From Callaeas wilsoni (taxonomy: Eukaryota > Chordata > Aves > Passeriformes > Callaeidae), in the NCBI GenBank assembly GCA_013398955.1, contig VWPU01009428.1, forward strand, positions 1-64,000: a DNA stretch of 64,000 nucleotides. Reading direction: 5' to 3'. The notes below the pieces were generated by a model. The model was not told the origin of the DNA and did not search any database. It saw nothing but the letters and a program-made list of their open reading frames with translations. How positions within the stretch are numbered: position 1 is the first letter of the stretch; every line of letters starts with the position of its first letter. Below, piece by piece: positions 35,965 through 47,010 of the stretch. The position numbers and the translations under genes were made by a program.

Positions 35965-36205
35965 GAGTCGGTTTGTCCAGAAAAGCTGTGGCTAGCCCAT
36001 CTCTGGAAGTGTCCAAGGTTAGGCTGGAGAGGGCTTGGAGCAACCTGGTCTAGTGGAAGGCGTCCCTGCTCATGGCAGGAGGATGGAACAAGGTGGGCTT
36101 CTTTAGGATGCCTTCCAGCCTGAAGGTTGGAAGCAGGGGGTGGAACGAGATGGGCTTTAAGGTCTCTTTCAGCGCAAAGTATGCTGTGATTCTGTGAAAC
36201 TGAGT
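35965..36205 (+). mobile_element. CR1 LINE 3' tail
   Basis: Plus-strand CR1 tail with the landmarks GGCTTGGAGCAACCTGGTCT, CATGGCAGGAGGATGGAAC and a TGTGATTCTGTG end. A partial internal repeat is visible around GATGGGCTTTAAGG. It lies in a PCNT intron, antisense to the gene. Confidence 0.92.
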
Positions 36206-37009
36206 TTCGTGGTAAGTCATCTTGTGTAGGAATGAGATCCAGGACTCCAGCTCCAATTCTTCATGGAAGTTCTGCCTTCATAACCGTCTTTGTATCAACT
36301 ACAAATTTACTGGTGATCAGTCACATCAGTGCATGATGCAGTAGATCACAAAAGAAATAAAAGATTTTTTTTTTTTAAGTGTTGATGTTTTATCCCTTGA
36401 AATAAAATCTATACATTAGAGAAGCTAGTACAAACAACAGTTTCTCCTAGCAACTTATTTCAGTACAGTCTGTAGTATCTCAAGGAGTTCTACATGACTC
36501 ATCTATGTCCTTGACTTCTACTGCACCATTTGGCAGCTGATTGACCAGACAGCTCCATTTGGCACAGATTTTCCATGCTGACATTTTGCCAGGTTCCCTG
36601 TTTGATACTCCCCAATTTATTGCAACTCAAGGGCGTAACAGCAGAAAATTCCTTTGGTCTCCTGAGCACGTGGTTCAGTACCTTAAAGGAAGGAGAAATT
36701 CAGGGAGGAGACTGAAGGAAAAGGTGATTCTGGAAAAAAAAAAAGTCAAAGCCTGAAAAGAGGGCCGAGAGGAGGGATTGTTTGTGCCCACAGAAGAAAA
36801 ACTATCAAGGTGGAGTTTTTGCACCTAAGCTCTAGAAAGGTATTGTCTTTAAAGTGCTCTACTGAACACTTTTTTGTTAAACAAAATTTAAGTCAGGAAA
36901 CTTGAGTTCCTTTATTGTTGTGATCAGTCCCTGAGGGAGGGAACTCTGCTCCAACAAGAGTTTTGTCTACAGTTGACAGCTCTAAAGGTTTGTGAGAGGA
37001 AGGCTTAAC

Positions 37010-37093
37010 CAAAAGAGCCCCATGAACTTGGAGAAGAGGCTGCATTCTCTTCCTCAAGGCTGGAGATGAATCATTTGGCAACCACCTGTGAGG
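37010..37093 (-). CDS. PCNT: Tentative PCNT exon (W-x-P motif), possibly extending to a stop at 36893
   Basis: After a pyrimidine-rich CTGTGCAG acceptor the frame reads PHRWLPNDSSPALRKRMQPL. This resembles the human stretch SAWKPDETAPQSSLRRPDPG lying in the same place, between the TVNDW exon and the PACT domain. A TTTTG/GTTAAG donor would keep phase 0/0 with both neighbours. The donor is only fair, and the frame stays open to a TGA at 36893-36895, with an AATAAA inside it at 36911-36916. It could therefore be an internal exon, an alternative last exon, or an artefact. Confidence 0.4.
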
Positions 37094-37625
37094 CTGCACA
37101 GGTGACAGAAGGAAAAGACTAACTGGATTTTGTAAGCAGGTAGACACAGGGAAGCTGCAACATGCCAAGGCAGCTTGTCACACATCAGACTTGAGAACAG
37201 AAGATACAAAAACCTCTTCACTTATCAGTCATAGATCTCTGTCTTTGCAAGAGAAAGAAATAAAACTGCAGTTATCTGGGGAATCAGATGAAATCTAAAA
37301 GCTATGCTTTTATGTATTTTGTATCAATGGACCTGAGCTTGGTCTTTGGTAATCTCTGGGCTTGTGTAAAATATTTGCAATACTGCAAACATGGGTCAGA
37401 ACAGCCCTCCTGAGATTACAAACCACTATGGTGCTTTTTGAAAAGTACTTGGCATTTTGGTGAAAAACAACTGTTTCTGGATGCATAAAGAAGCTACAGC
37501 AACACATCCCAAAGCTTGTGATCCTTAGAGACATTACATATCTAGGAAAAAAATGCTGTCAGAAGCAGACTCTGCAATACAACAAAACAGAGTTGGACAT
37601 TAAAATATGTTAATATTTTCCTTAC

Positions 37626-37728
37626 CTGAGGTGTAGGAGGAGACAATAAATCTGATTTTAGTTCCCTTAATGTCTGCAGTAAAGAGGTTACAGCTTCATC
37701 ATTTGATGCAGACCAATTGTTAACCGTT
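37626..37728 (-). CDS. PCNT: PCNT coding exon (TVNNWSASNDEAV)
   Basis: Exon of 103 bases, in phase 2, out phase 0, acceptor TAACAG, donor GTAAGG. It encodes KTVNNWSASNDEAVTSLLQT and LRELKSDLLSPPTPQ, equivalent to human RTVNDWTSSNEKAVMSLLHT and LEELKSDLSRPTSSQ. Confidence 0.97.
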
Positions 37729-37990
37729 CTGTTAGACAGAAATACCTTTTCAGTATCAGGTTGATTTCTAAGAATGTTAACACACATTTAATTGCTTCTT
37801 CCCACTACATGACTTTTAAAGTTCTGAGGCTTTACTTGCGCAATATTTACCACACAAATTACTATGAATACACAGAGAAATGAGCAAGTTCTGTAAATTT
37901 TTAAGAATTAAAAGAGCTAAGGGCTCTCAGCCATGACTCACAGAAGTTAAGAAGCAAGATAGAAAGCAAAGCACTTTTTTATGAACTCAC

Positions 37991-38271
37991 TTATCTAGAG
38001 TTTTATATATGAACTCATTCAGGTGCACAGCCACAAAGAGCAACTGCTGCCTTATCTTCTCCAGCTGTTGTTGCTGCTGTTGCAAGTGAGGATTTTCAGT
38101 TTCTTTTGTCACAGGCTGTTTGGTACTTCCATCCTTGCTTGAGGTACGCAAGAGTTCCTTCTGACAGTTTGGAGTTGGAAGATTTCTTTCTCTTTCTTTT
38201 AATACTACCAGTATTTCCTGCAGTTCTTTAATTGTTTGTTCATCCCTTTGGTGTTGTCGTTCCAAGTTTTG
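37991..38271 (-). CDS. PCNT: PCNT coding exon (coiled coil with poly-Gln run)
   Basis: Exon of 281 bases, in phase 0, out phase 2, acceptor AAACAG, donor GTGAGT. It begins QNLERQHQRDEQTIKELQ, like human LELQRQRDLHKIKQLQ, and includes a run of six Gln (LQQQQQQLEKIRQQLLFVA), near human LREQQRELEAMRQRLLSAA. The CAG/CAA run is a possible length-variable site. Confidence 0.94.
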
Positions 38272-38828
38272 CTGTTTGGACAGAGTAAGTAGTAGTTAAT
38301 TGTATCTTATACATACACACTTATGTAAGTGTCATCACACCTAATTAGCATATCCATCTGGGTGTTCCTTAACTGCCAGACCACTTTTGGGGAAAGGCTT
38401 AGAGCACTGCTTTCCAGGGCCACCAGGAAGCCATTTAGTGACACTGGAGTGGGCATTGTCTCCATCCAAGGAGAAATCCAGGGCAAAACCAATACTGTTG
38501 CAAGCAATGATTGGGATCCTAGCTCAAAATAAGGACAATGACATGAAACCTAGTTTGGTTCCATCCTGCGTTTAACCCATATTCACCCCCACCCATGAAC
38601 AACCAGCAATTCCCAGCACAGGCAAAAATTTAAATATCAACTTCCATCAGGAATAAACCCAGACACAATCCCTTGAAAACAGCTGCATTGGAGAAAAGCA
38701 GGACAAGAGCTCATTTAATGCATTTTTCAGAATGCTTTAACAGAAGGAAACATTCGGATTGAAGAACACCATCCAGAGGGTTAAATCCCAGTGTGTGGCT
38801 ATTTCAGTGTAAGGCAGAGCATTCTTAC

Positions 38829-39545
38829 CAGCCTCTCCTGATCTCTCTGCCAGTTCTTCTGTTTCTGTAGCTCTGTCTGTTGCTGCTGTTTCCGCTCTCT
38901 CTCCCTCTCCTCTTTCCTGTTCTTATCTTGCTCTTTTAGCAGCTTGAAGAGTGACTGCACTTGTTCCCAGTCAGCTTTCAGCTTGGCCTCTCTCTCCCTC
39001 TGGGCCTCCAAGGAATGGATCACCTCTTGTTTTTGTGCCTGAAGAGACTCCAGGGTAGCTCGCAGTTTGTCACTGACCTCCCTCTCCTTCTGGGTTTCCT
39101 CGGAGCACATCTGGACCTCAGTCTCCAGCTGCCTTTTGGACAGGATGGCCTTCTGGTGCATTTGCTCAATAACAGCAGCAAGCTCCATAGTTCGGGCCCT
39201 CTCCTCTTCCAGCTGGGCTTGGAGCTCTCGGACGAAGGCGTGTTCCAGCAGCGACTCCCCGTGCTGACAGGAAGCACCCTCCTTCACTCTCATGCTCAAC
39301 TGCTCTGTCAAAAGACGCTCACGATTCAAGGAATCCAGGAGCTCCAACGAACGATTTTTCTCAGCATCCAAGTTTTTCTGTAGCTCCCGCAGTTTGGTCT
39401 GTTCCTGGGACAGCAAGGCTTCGCAGCGAGAGTGCTCAATTTGCAGTTCCTTGCGGAGGTTATCTGTTACTGTTTTCTCGTGCTCCAAGGACATGAGCAG
39501 CTGGCAATTCTGCACTGACTGCACATGCAGGGCAGCCTGCAGCTC
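38829..39545 (-). CDS. PCNT: PCNT large coiled-coil exon, 239 codons
   Basis: Exon of 717 bases, phase 0/0, acceptor TGCCCAG, donor GTAAGA. It contains KTVTDNLRKELQIEHSRCEA and ERLLTEQLSMRVKE, equivalent to human QTAKDNLQKELRIEHSRCEA and ERLLTEQLSQRTQE. The end is Lys-, Arg-, Glu- and Gln-rich (KNWQRDQERL), like human KWQRDKEKL. Confidence 0.97.
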
Positions 39546-41336
39546 CTGGGCAGAAGTGGGGAGAACACATTAATATTCCAGCACAGACACTCATTTGTGG
39601 GACTGGCTGGTATTTAAGAATTTTTAACCTCCTATTTTATCCAAAAAGATATTCAAGACTTAACTAGAGTAGTTCAGGTATTAAAAAGTTTAATTTAAAA
39701 TTACAAGTGTCAGAAAAATGCTCCTTAGCAATCTGGCACCAAGCAACAAACTCAAAAATTATCATGTTAATGTATCTGCCAGTACATTGCTTCTTCTTCA
39801 GTTAGTAAGACCCTTATTAGTAAATCACTACCTTTTACATCACTGAGTCCCGTTAATAAGTAACATCTGAAACAGCAATAACCCATGCTGTTTTAAAAAG
39901 AAAAATTTACGCAGTAAGAGTAGACGTAAAGCTTCAGGACTTGGCAGCCCATCTCTTCAAAGCACAGAGTAGAGACTGATAAAAATAATCACAGAATGGT
40001 CTAGTTTGGAAAGGACTTTAAAGCTCATCTCATTCCCACTCCCTTCCATGGGCAGGGACACCTTCCACTAGACCAGGTTGCTCCAAGTCCTGTCCAGCCT
40101 GGCCTTAGACACTTCCAGCAGCCACAGCTGTTCTGGGTGATCTGGGTGCCAGGGCCTCGCCACTCTCACAGGAAGAATTTCTTCCTTATATCTAATCTAA
40201 ATCTACCCTCTTTCCCTTTAAAATCCATCCCTAGGTCCATTTTGGGAGCCAGCCTTTCTTCAGAAAGAAAGATAGTGACTGAAGGGGCAGTTGTAGGGCA
40301 CTGCAGACAGCCAGAGCTCGCACTGCTGTCCTAGTAGGGAGGTCTACTCTGACCTCACCCAGCCAGCAGCATTTGTTATCTCCTAGAAAGCCAGGTCAGA
40401 TGCTAAATGGCAGAAGCTTTCCATAATTGGGCTTCAATAAAGATTTCTGAATGCCAGACTAACCTAACAGCTACCCCCAGGGCAATGCACTTTTCTCCTG
40501 GCCTTGGCTACTGTGTCCTTGCATGAGCAGGTTTCTGAAAAGGTGGAGCATGGTAGCAGTAGGTCCTAACCATGCAGCAATAACAAAAATCCCAACAAAA
40601 ATCACTCACAAACCTAAACACCTAGCAGGAAGATGACAGAAGAAGACAGACTACAAGGAAATAGTCAGAATTGTCTTTCCTCACCTAGGGAATTTAAGTA
40701 GGATTGTTTGGAGTTCTTTGAGACAGTCTAGTTTTGGGGTTTAAGAAATGGTTTACGTTAAATCTTCCTCCTTTTCCATTCACTGTAGGCCTTTTACAAG
40801 GACTGAGTCATTGCTATTACAGTCTTAGAGAGAAAGCTGTTCACTTGTTTTCTGTTCAATTTAGAAAGGACAACTTTGGTTAACCTCCAAAAATACATAT
40901 TATATTGAAAAGGCTCCACTTACTCTCTGCCAAACCTATTTATCATTGGATGGTTTTCTTTATAATCTCAGAGATCATACACCACACACCTTCATTGTAA
41001 GTTTGCTCTGAAATTAAGCGTGCAGCTACACAGCCATAGAATCTGGCTGTCCCTACTCAGCAAGGGGCAGTACACAACAGGGCAAAATGAGAAAGGAAAA
41101 AACACTAAGAAGGTGTGGAAAAAAACCCCCAACATGGCATTCGACTTTGGTTTATTTCTGCACGTACAATTACTGAAAGTAACTGAAAGCTTTAACTCTG
41201 TGAAAAAAGCCACTGTGCACATTCAGAAAAGGTTTGGGGGTTTTTAACAGTTACTAAACAAAAAACAGTGGAGGTGAAGAAGACTGCACAAATAACTCCC
41301 TGGTTAACGTCATGCCCCAGAGGAACTGGGCGTTAC
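39546..41336 (-). other. PCNT: PCNT intron, 1.8 kb, with CR1 tail
   Basis: Apart from the reversed CR1 piece at 39987-40245, nothing was recognised. No further exon is expected because the flanking exons join in phase 0. Confidence 0.6.
39987..40245 (-). mobile_element. CR1 LINE 3' tail, reverse orientation
   Basis: The reversed CR1 end ATCACAGAATGGTCTAGTTT is followed by the usual CR1 tail landmarks read in reverse: CACCTTCCACTAGACCAGGT, GTCCAGCCTGGCCTTAGACA and GCCAGGGCCTCGCCACTCTC. It is 5' truncated. Confidence 0.92.
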
Positions 41337-41487
41337 CTCCATGGCCTTTGTCTTCTCATCCTCTGCTTTCCTCTGCTGACACTGCTGTTCCTCAAACCAA
41401 CCTCGCAGCTCAGATCCCTTCAGCTGCTCAGCCTGCAAGTCTTCAAGTGCAGCTGCCAAATCCTTTTCTTTTCTTTCCAATTCAACA
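41337..41487 (-). CDS. PCNT: PCNT coding exon (coiled coil)
   Basis: Exon of 151 bases, in phase 2, out phase 0, acceptor TGCAG, donor GTAACG. It encodes VELERKEKDLAAALEDLQAE and ends RKAEDEKTKAME. The position matches human SSKENELKAALQELESEQ. Confidence 0.92.
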
Positions 41488-41981
41488 CTGCAAAGTTCAA
41501 AACGACATTTCTATGTTCAGAACAGAACATCCTTCACCAGCATCACAAGCAAGACATTTTGGGTTGGTTTCTCTGAGTTTTCTGTTGATTTGCTTCTTTA
41601 AGGTGGCCTCTGTTCTTTCTAAAGACGGTCAGTTTTCAAGTCACAGCTAGTTAGCATCTGAAAACATTTACCTCCCTGCAAGCCAAGCTAGAATTGCTCG
41701 ATTCAGCGACAATTAAGACATAGAGAGGTTATTTATCCTGGCAGAGCAAAGCTGTTGTCCTGTGAGACCAAAGAAAAATATTGGCATACACTATGAATGG
41801 AGTGGGAAAGGAACATACCCAAGATGACAGAATTTAGTAAAGAAAACATAACCCTTTGAAGTGAGAAACCCTAGTCTTCCTCCCTGTGTTTCTGAGTGCT
41901 AAGCCCTTTATAGATCCAATTAGTATAAAGCTCTTTCAGACCTGCTGACAAATCAAATAAATGAATAAATCTACTCCTCAC

Positions 41982-42195
41982 CGTAACTGATTTATTTCCC
42001 TTTGAAGCTCTTCCAGGAATTTCTGCAACCTTTCATTCTCTCGCTTACTTCCAGAAAGCTCTGATTTCAGGGATGCTTTTTCTTGATTCAGGAGATCACA
42101 TGTTTCAGAGGATTTTTTCTGCTCCTCAGAGAGGGTGCTGTGCAAGTCACTTACAATAGATTTTTCCTGCTGAAGCTTATATTCCAATAATTCAA
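41982..42195 (-). CDS. PCNT: PCNT coding exon (coiled coil)
   Basis: Exon of 214 bases, in phase 1, out phase 2, acceptor CCTAG, donor GTGAGG. With the previous exon it reads QLRRKVELLEYKLQQEK, like human QLRRQVELLAYKVEQEK. It goes on with DLHSTLSEEQKKSSE, like human DLQKTLSEEQEKANS. Confidence 0.96.
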
Positions 42196-42814
42196 CTAGG
42201 ATAAGAAAACACTGTAACAGTTATTTATATTACCAAGACTTTGACAATATGATATCACTTATACTAATTCAAATTAGGAAAAAAAATCAGCTGTACTGAA
42301 GTGTTCTTGTCTGGAGAATTCATTTATTTTCAAATATGAGAGGAATTAGCAGAGACATGCACAAACTCTATGATTCTATCATTGTGATATTCTGTAAGCA
42401 ACCTGTTACTAATGGATTTTAATCCTTATTAAACAAACTTATCCACTTACATGAACACTTTATGAAAGGAATCACTATACAGAACCTGTTTTGCCAGCTC
42501 TCTTCAGGCTAGTGAGTTAAGAGAAACAACTCTCCTTAAACTTGGAGGTTACTGTTTGGTAAGTACTTAAAAATAATTAATGTACCCATGTCTACAGTAT
42601 TATGTAAATAAAATTAACAATAAACTTCTGGATTTCCAGAAAACTTCCCTCTATTGGACTAGTGCATGTGCTATTAATAAGCTTTTAAATGGTCGAATCC
42701 TGAACGATAGTGATGGAAAAACAAAAACAAGGAAAAAGCAGTGTTTTGCTTTGAGAGATGTTTATTTTTGACCAAGGTCACTTGCACTTGTTTCTTTATT
42801 ATGTAAAGGGAACC

Positions 42815-42945
42815 TGCTGCGAAAACCAAGGCTTGCTTATCTAGTCAGGAACATGGTTTAGCAGTGGGCTTGGCACTGTTTATGGTGGGACTTCATGGTG
42901 TTAAAGGTCTTACCCAACTTAAATGATTCCATGATTCTATACTAG
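42815..42945 (+). mobile_element. CR1 tail fragment
   Basis: Degraded CR1 3' end in plus orientation, recognised from GGTCTTACCCAACTTAAATG followed by ATTCCATGATTCTAT at the right end. It lies in a PCNT intron. Confidence 0.75.
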
Positions 42946-43259
42946 CAAACATATAGATAAACAATCCCCTGCAAACAAACAAGGGTGTTTTACTGTCCTT
43001 GCCAGCTTTTCTCCATGTATACACTACTTCAGTTCTATTGCTTTGAGTTATTTTACAGTTTCTCTTTACTTTTCATAGATTTGTCTTAATTACTGATACG
43101 AGAAAGAACTGCTAACATCATAGGCAACCTAAGTGCATTCAGTAAAACTGAATCTGCACTGCTTTGCAGGACACTTTTTTTTGGTCTTTTACCTTTGAGG
43201 CAAAAAGAAACTGATGTAGAAGACAGAAAGAACTGACAAAGACAGTAAGAATTAATGAC

Positions 43260-43455
43260 CTTTCCTCCGGAGCTGGTGTTCCTGTTTGTTCCCATGATCT
43301 TCAGCCTTGGTAAGGGTTTCCTGTAGCTGCTGAAGCCTCTCCTGGTTCTGGAGATGTGTCATGCGGAGCTGAGCTCGGAGGTCCTGGATTTCTGAGAGCA
43401 GGCTACTCTGGTCCAAGGAGAAGAGGTGCTCCACAACCATCTGCCTCTGCTCCTC
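43260..43455 (-). CDS. PCNT: PCNT coding exon (RAQLRMTHLQNQE)
   Basis: Exon of 196 bases, in phase 0, out phase 1, acceptor TTTCAG, donor GTCATT (a weak but usable GT). It encodes DQSSLLSEIQDLRAQLRMTH and continues LQNQERLQQLQETL, almost the same as human DRSSLLSEIQALRAQLRMTH LQNQEKLQHLRTAL. This is one of the strongest identity anchors. Confidence 0.97.
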
Positions 43456-44042
43456 CTGAAACAAACCAAGGCCTGTTCAAACTACAAGGCTATTTCCATA
43501 TCTTCTGCAAGGATAAACACTAAGGAAACTCTTGCAGTACAAGTTTTGTACAGAAGCTCTCAAAATTACTAAGTTCATGCTTCATATTAATGCAAAATGT
43601 TAACATTCTGTTAACAAAAAAAACAACACTTCACTTGCCTTGTCAAGTTTATACATAACAATCACTACAACCTAGAAACTAAATATTATTGGCAACAAGC
43701 CCCCAGATTCAGAGTTAGTTCAATGTATACACTTTGCAAGAGAGGTCTGTGAAGTTCTAGACAAATGGGAAGGAGGGAAAGAATTCAACCAAGTATTTCC
43801 TATTCACTATCACAGTCTTTCCAGATGCCAGCTAAAATAATCAATAGGCTTTGTAACACCATTTACAAAGTTCAAGAAAAATGCTACCACAACAGAAACT
43901 CTAAAAGCTACTGACCCACGCCATCTGCATTAACACACAAGATTTAACAACAGAAGCAATAAAACTGAAGAAAAACTTTTAAAAAAATAAAAGAGAATAA
44001 AGAAGTGATTTATGAGCAGCACACTTTAAGAGCTTTTCATAC

Positions 44043-44216
44043 TTGTTGTTTCATTATATACTCCAGCTTTTCCCCTAATGAACTTGCGTCGCCAGACGCA
44101 GGATTGGAGAAGTGAGACTTCAAGTCAATTTGCAACACATTTCTCTCCTTCTCAAACACACTCTGTACTGCTTGCAGAAGTTCTTCTCTCCAGTCAGCAG
44201 CAATACTTGAAGTTTC
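44043..44216 (-). CDS. PCNT: PCNT coding exon (ADWREELLQ)
   Basis: Exon of 174 bases, 58 codons, phase 0/0, acceptor TAACAG, donor GTATGA. It encodes IAADWREELLQAVQSVFEKE and corresponds to human CPDWRGDLLQVVQEAFEKE. It ends SLGEKLEYIMKQQ, like human SSLLERLEKIIREQ. Confidence 0.95.
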
Positions 44217-44344
44217 CTGTTAAAAAATAATTTTTTTTAAAATGGCATCTCTCAACCTCTAACCCAGTGTCTTTCATATCATAAGAATGCATCTGTTAAT
44301 TTAACCACTTTTAGAAGTGTTTAAAGAGTACTGTCCCTTACTCC

Positions 44345-44417
44345 TTAAACATATATACACACACACAAGCCTCATAACATATTATATATATAATATATAT
44401 ATAATATATATATGTAT
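44345..44417. repeat. CA then TA microsatellite
   Basis: A short CA run is followed by about 35 bases of alternating TA with ATA interruptions, between two PCNT exons. It is probably length-variable. Confidence 0.9.
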
Positions 44418-44462
44418 AAACAACTTGATTCTCTTGCTTTAAAGGGCATTTTATTGCCATAC

Positions 44463-44660
44463 CTTGTCTCTTCTATCTGCCATCATGCTGAGGCAATCCT
44501 TCAGTGACTGGATAGCATCCAGCAGGGATAATCCCTCCTTCTGCCAGCCCTCCATTGCCGCTCGGGTCCAAGGGATGTTCTTCAGCTCCCTAAAACCAAA
44601 GGGATGCTCTGACAAAGCCAATATTCTGTGGCTCTCCTCATACATCATCTTCAGCACAGT
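44463..44660 (-). CDS. PCNT: PCNT coding exon (EESHRILALSEHP)
   Basis: Exon of 198 bases, 66 codons, phase 0/0, acceptor TTCTCAG, donor GTATGG. It begins TVLKMMYEESHRILALSEHP, matching human ALLQMVRDESHQILALSEG, and ends LKDCLSMMADRRDK. Confidence 0.95.
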
Positions 44661-45473
44661 CTGAGAAGAAGGAAAAAAAGGTAATATTAGGAAATAGGCA
44701 CCAGCATACTGGCAGTGTAAGAGTAGGATGGGATAGTACCAGACAACAAAAGTAAGGTGTCTGTATCAACACACTAAAATGAGATTAAGCATAAATTATT
44801 TATGCCAAAGGGCTGTACTTTACCTTTGTTTCTGAATCATTTAGCTAACCTTCCTGGGAATAAATTAAATTCTATCAAGTTTGAAGCTATGTTACTAAAC
44901 CCCAGTGATGCCAGAAAACTGAATTATGTATTCAGACAATGTTGGCTTAATAAAGCAAATTATGTACAAATAACAACTCCCAAAATAACCAGTTTTAATA
45001 ATTTACACAGCGGAAATTGTTTCCTCTGACACTGTCAGGCCAAATAATATATTTTAAATAAATTCCCTGTTTACAAATTATAATTTCATGCACAGATGTT
45101 TCTTGGCCTCTTTTCAAGGAAGGTCACTGGAGATTTAAGTCCTTTTCTTACACACATCTTATCAGAAATATCCCAGTCTCCGTGGGAAGCTGTTCCTCAT
45201 TGCTACTCACTTTAACAACAACACAGAGTACTGTTATTTAATGCTTGATAATCTTTCCTTGCACTTTTTTTTTTTAATTAACTTTTGAACAAACTTGAGC
45301 TGCTTTTCTGTCACTGGAATCAAAATAGTGATTACTTCAAGAATCAATGAAAATCTTTAGTAAACATTAACATCAAAACCACAGTAAAGTGTTCAAATTA
45401 AACATTCAGTACTGGAATATGCACTTAGATCTTACAGCCAGTAAAGTCTAGATTGATGCTCCACAAAAGAAAC

Positions 45474-45600
45474 TAAAAAAAAACCAAAACCACCCAACGA
45501 AAAACAAAACAAAACAAAAAACCCAACAAAAAACAAACAAAAAAACCCCAACAAAACAAAAAAAACAAAAAAAACCAAAAAAAAACCCACAAAAACCCCT
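45474..45600. repeat. A/C-rich low-complexity tract
   Basis: About 125 bases on the plus strand made almost entirely of A and C in irregular CAAAA and CCAAA units, with almost no T. On the PCNT transcript strand it reads as a T/G-rich tract. It lies about 100 bases left of the CR1 tail. Confidence 0.85.
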
Positions 45601-45639
45601 GTTTCTTAAGATAAAATAAAATTCACCTCTTCCATGAAG

Positions 45640-45670
45640 TCTCTAAAGTATAGAGACTATACTTTAGAGA
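45640..45670. repeat. Perfect inverted repeat (14-bp arms, 3-base loop)
   Basis: The arm TCTCTAAAGTATAG is followed by AGA and its exact reverse complement. Such a perfect hairpin is unexpected in otherwise ordinary intron sequence. It lies between an A/C-rich tract and the 3' end of a CR1 element. Confidence 0.9.
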
Positions 45671-45689
45671 ATTATTAATTTTTTAGACA

Positions 45690-47010
45690 CAGAATCATAG
45701 AATGGTTTTCAATTGGAAGGGACCTTTCAAGACCGTATCTAGTCCAACTCTGCTGTGACAGGCATGGAGAACATCTATTATTTCGGGTTGCGCAAAGCCC
45801 CATCCAATCTCATTTTGAATGGATTCTGGGATGGACTTCTAGGGATCCGCCACCTCTCTGTGCCCGTGTCTCATCACAAGAAATTTTTTACTTATGTCCA
45901 ATCCATTTCATGATCTTACTGAGCAGTCAGGTGAGGCTGAAAGATCAGTAGTTTCCAGGGTGCTCATTATTATGCTTTTAAAAAATGGGTGTTATGTTTC
46001 CCTTTTCTCTAGTCACTGGGGACTTTATCTGACTGCGTGACTTTTCAAAAATGATGGAGAGTGACTTGGCAATTAGAACTGCAAAATTTCCACAGGACCC
46101 TGGGATTCATGTCTTTGGGTCCCATGGACTTACCTATGTCCAGGTTTTTCTGGTGGTCTTGAATCTGATCTTCTCTTACAATAGGAGGGACTTCATTCCT
46201 CCAGTCCCTTCCTCATCTAATTTAAAGCTTTCCTTATAGGTTTGGCCATCTTATTGGTGGAGACACTCTTGTCCCATTTGGTTGGGTGAATTACATTAGC
46301 TCCCAACATTTCTGGCTTCTCAAAGGTAAATCCATGATCATAAAAATGAAAATCTTGAGTGCTGCACAGCTGGGGATTCACCTCTATCCTGGTCCCCTTC
46401 CTCTGACTGGGAGGATAGAGAATATCACCCATGGTCCCCAAACCTTTGAACTGCCCTGTTACAGTGCTGTTAGACCCTACATGGGTGATAATCTGTAGGG
46501 GTCACTCAGCTTGGTAGCCTCAATAATACCACAAATACAAGCTGCTGGTAAGCAATGAACTTCGCTAGAGAAAGGATCTGGATGGCAAGAGGGTGCTTCA
46601 GTGCCTCTCAGTAAGGAATCTCCAATTACTAACACCTGATGTGCTTTTCTGATAACACTGGTTCTAATGCTGGCAGATGGTTTCATCAGCTTTGCATGTT
46701 TGGCTTTTCCTGGATAACATCAGTTATTCCATGTGATCTTCCTGCTCCAACCCTACGGCATCATGTCTCTTATGAAGGGCAGATGGATGGGGGAAGGATC
46801 TTCCTTCTGACTTGAGCAGCGATAAAAGCCCAGTCTCCTTCATATTGTGAGTTACTTCTGCCAGTTAGCTTGAGCAAATTTGAACTCAGGGTTACCTTCC
46901 CCTTGCACAAGTCTTCCTCCATTGTGCTGGGCAAGCTGAAGGAACCTGCTAAGCATATTAGGAGGCAGGATTCACTTTCTAGGAAGGGTATTTCTTCTAC
47001 TTTCTTATTA
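45690..47010 (-). mobile_element. CR1 LINE remnant: 3' tail plus ORF1 esterase fragment, ORF2 absent
   Basis: The left end (45690-45920) is a typical reversed CR1 3' terminus (ATTCTATGATTCTG-type end). Further right, 46217-46700 translates on the minus strand with a VIGDSLLRGTEAP motif. That motif fits the GDS-type esterase domain of CR1 ORF1 as I know it from bird genomes. Frameshifts and stops break it. The roughly 3-kb reverse transcriptase ORF2 that should lie between them is missing. Either an internally deleted copy or two adjacent insertions would explain this. It lies in the 3-kb PCNT intron 44661-47619. Confidence 0.75.

Noticed and set aside
38961..39383. 140-codon plus-strand open frame
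   Set aside because: It is the antisense shadow of the PCNT exon 38829-39545.
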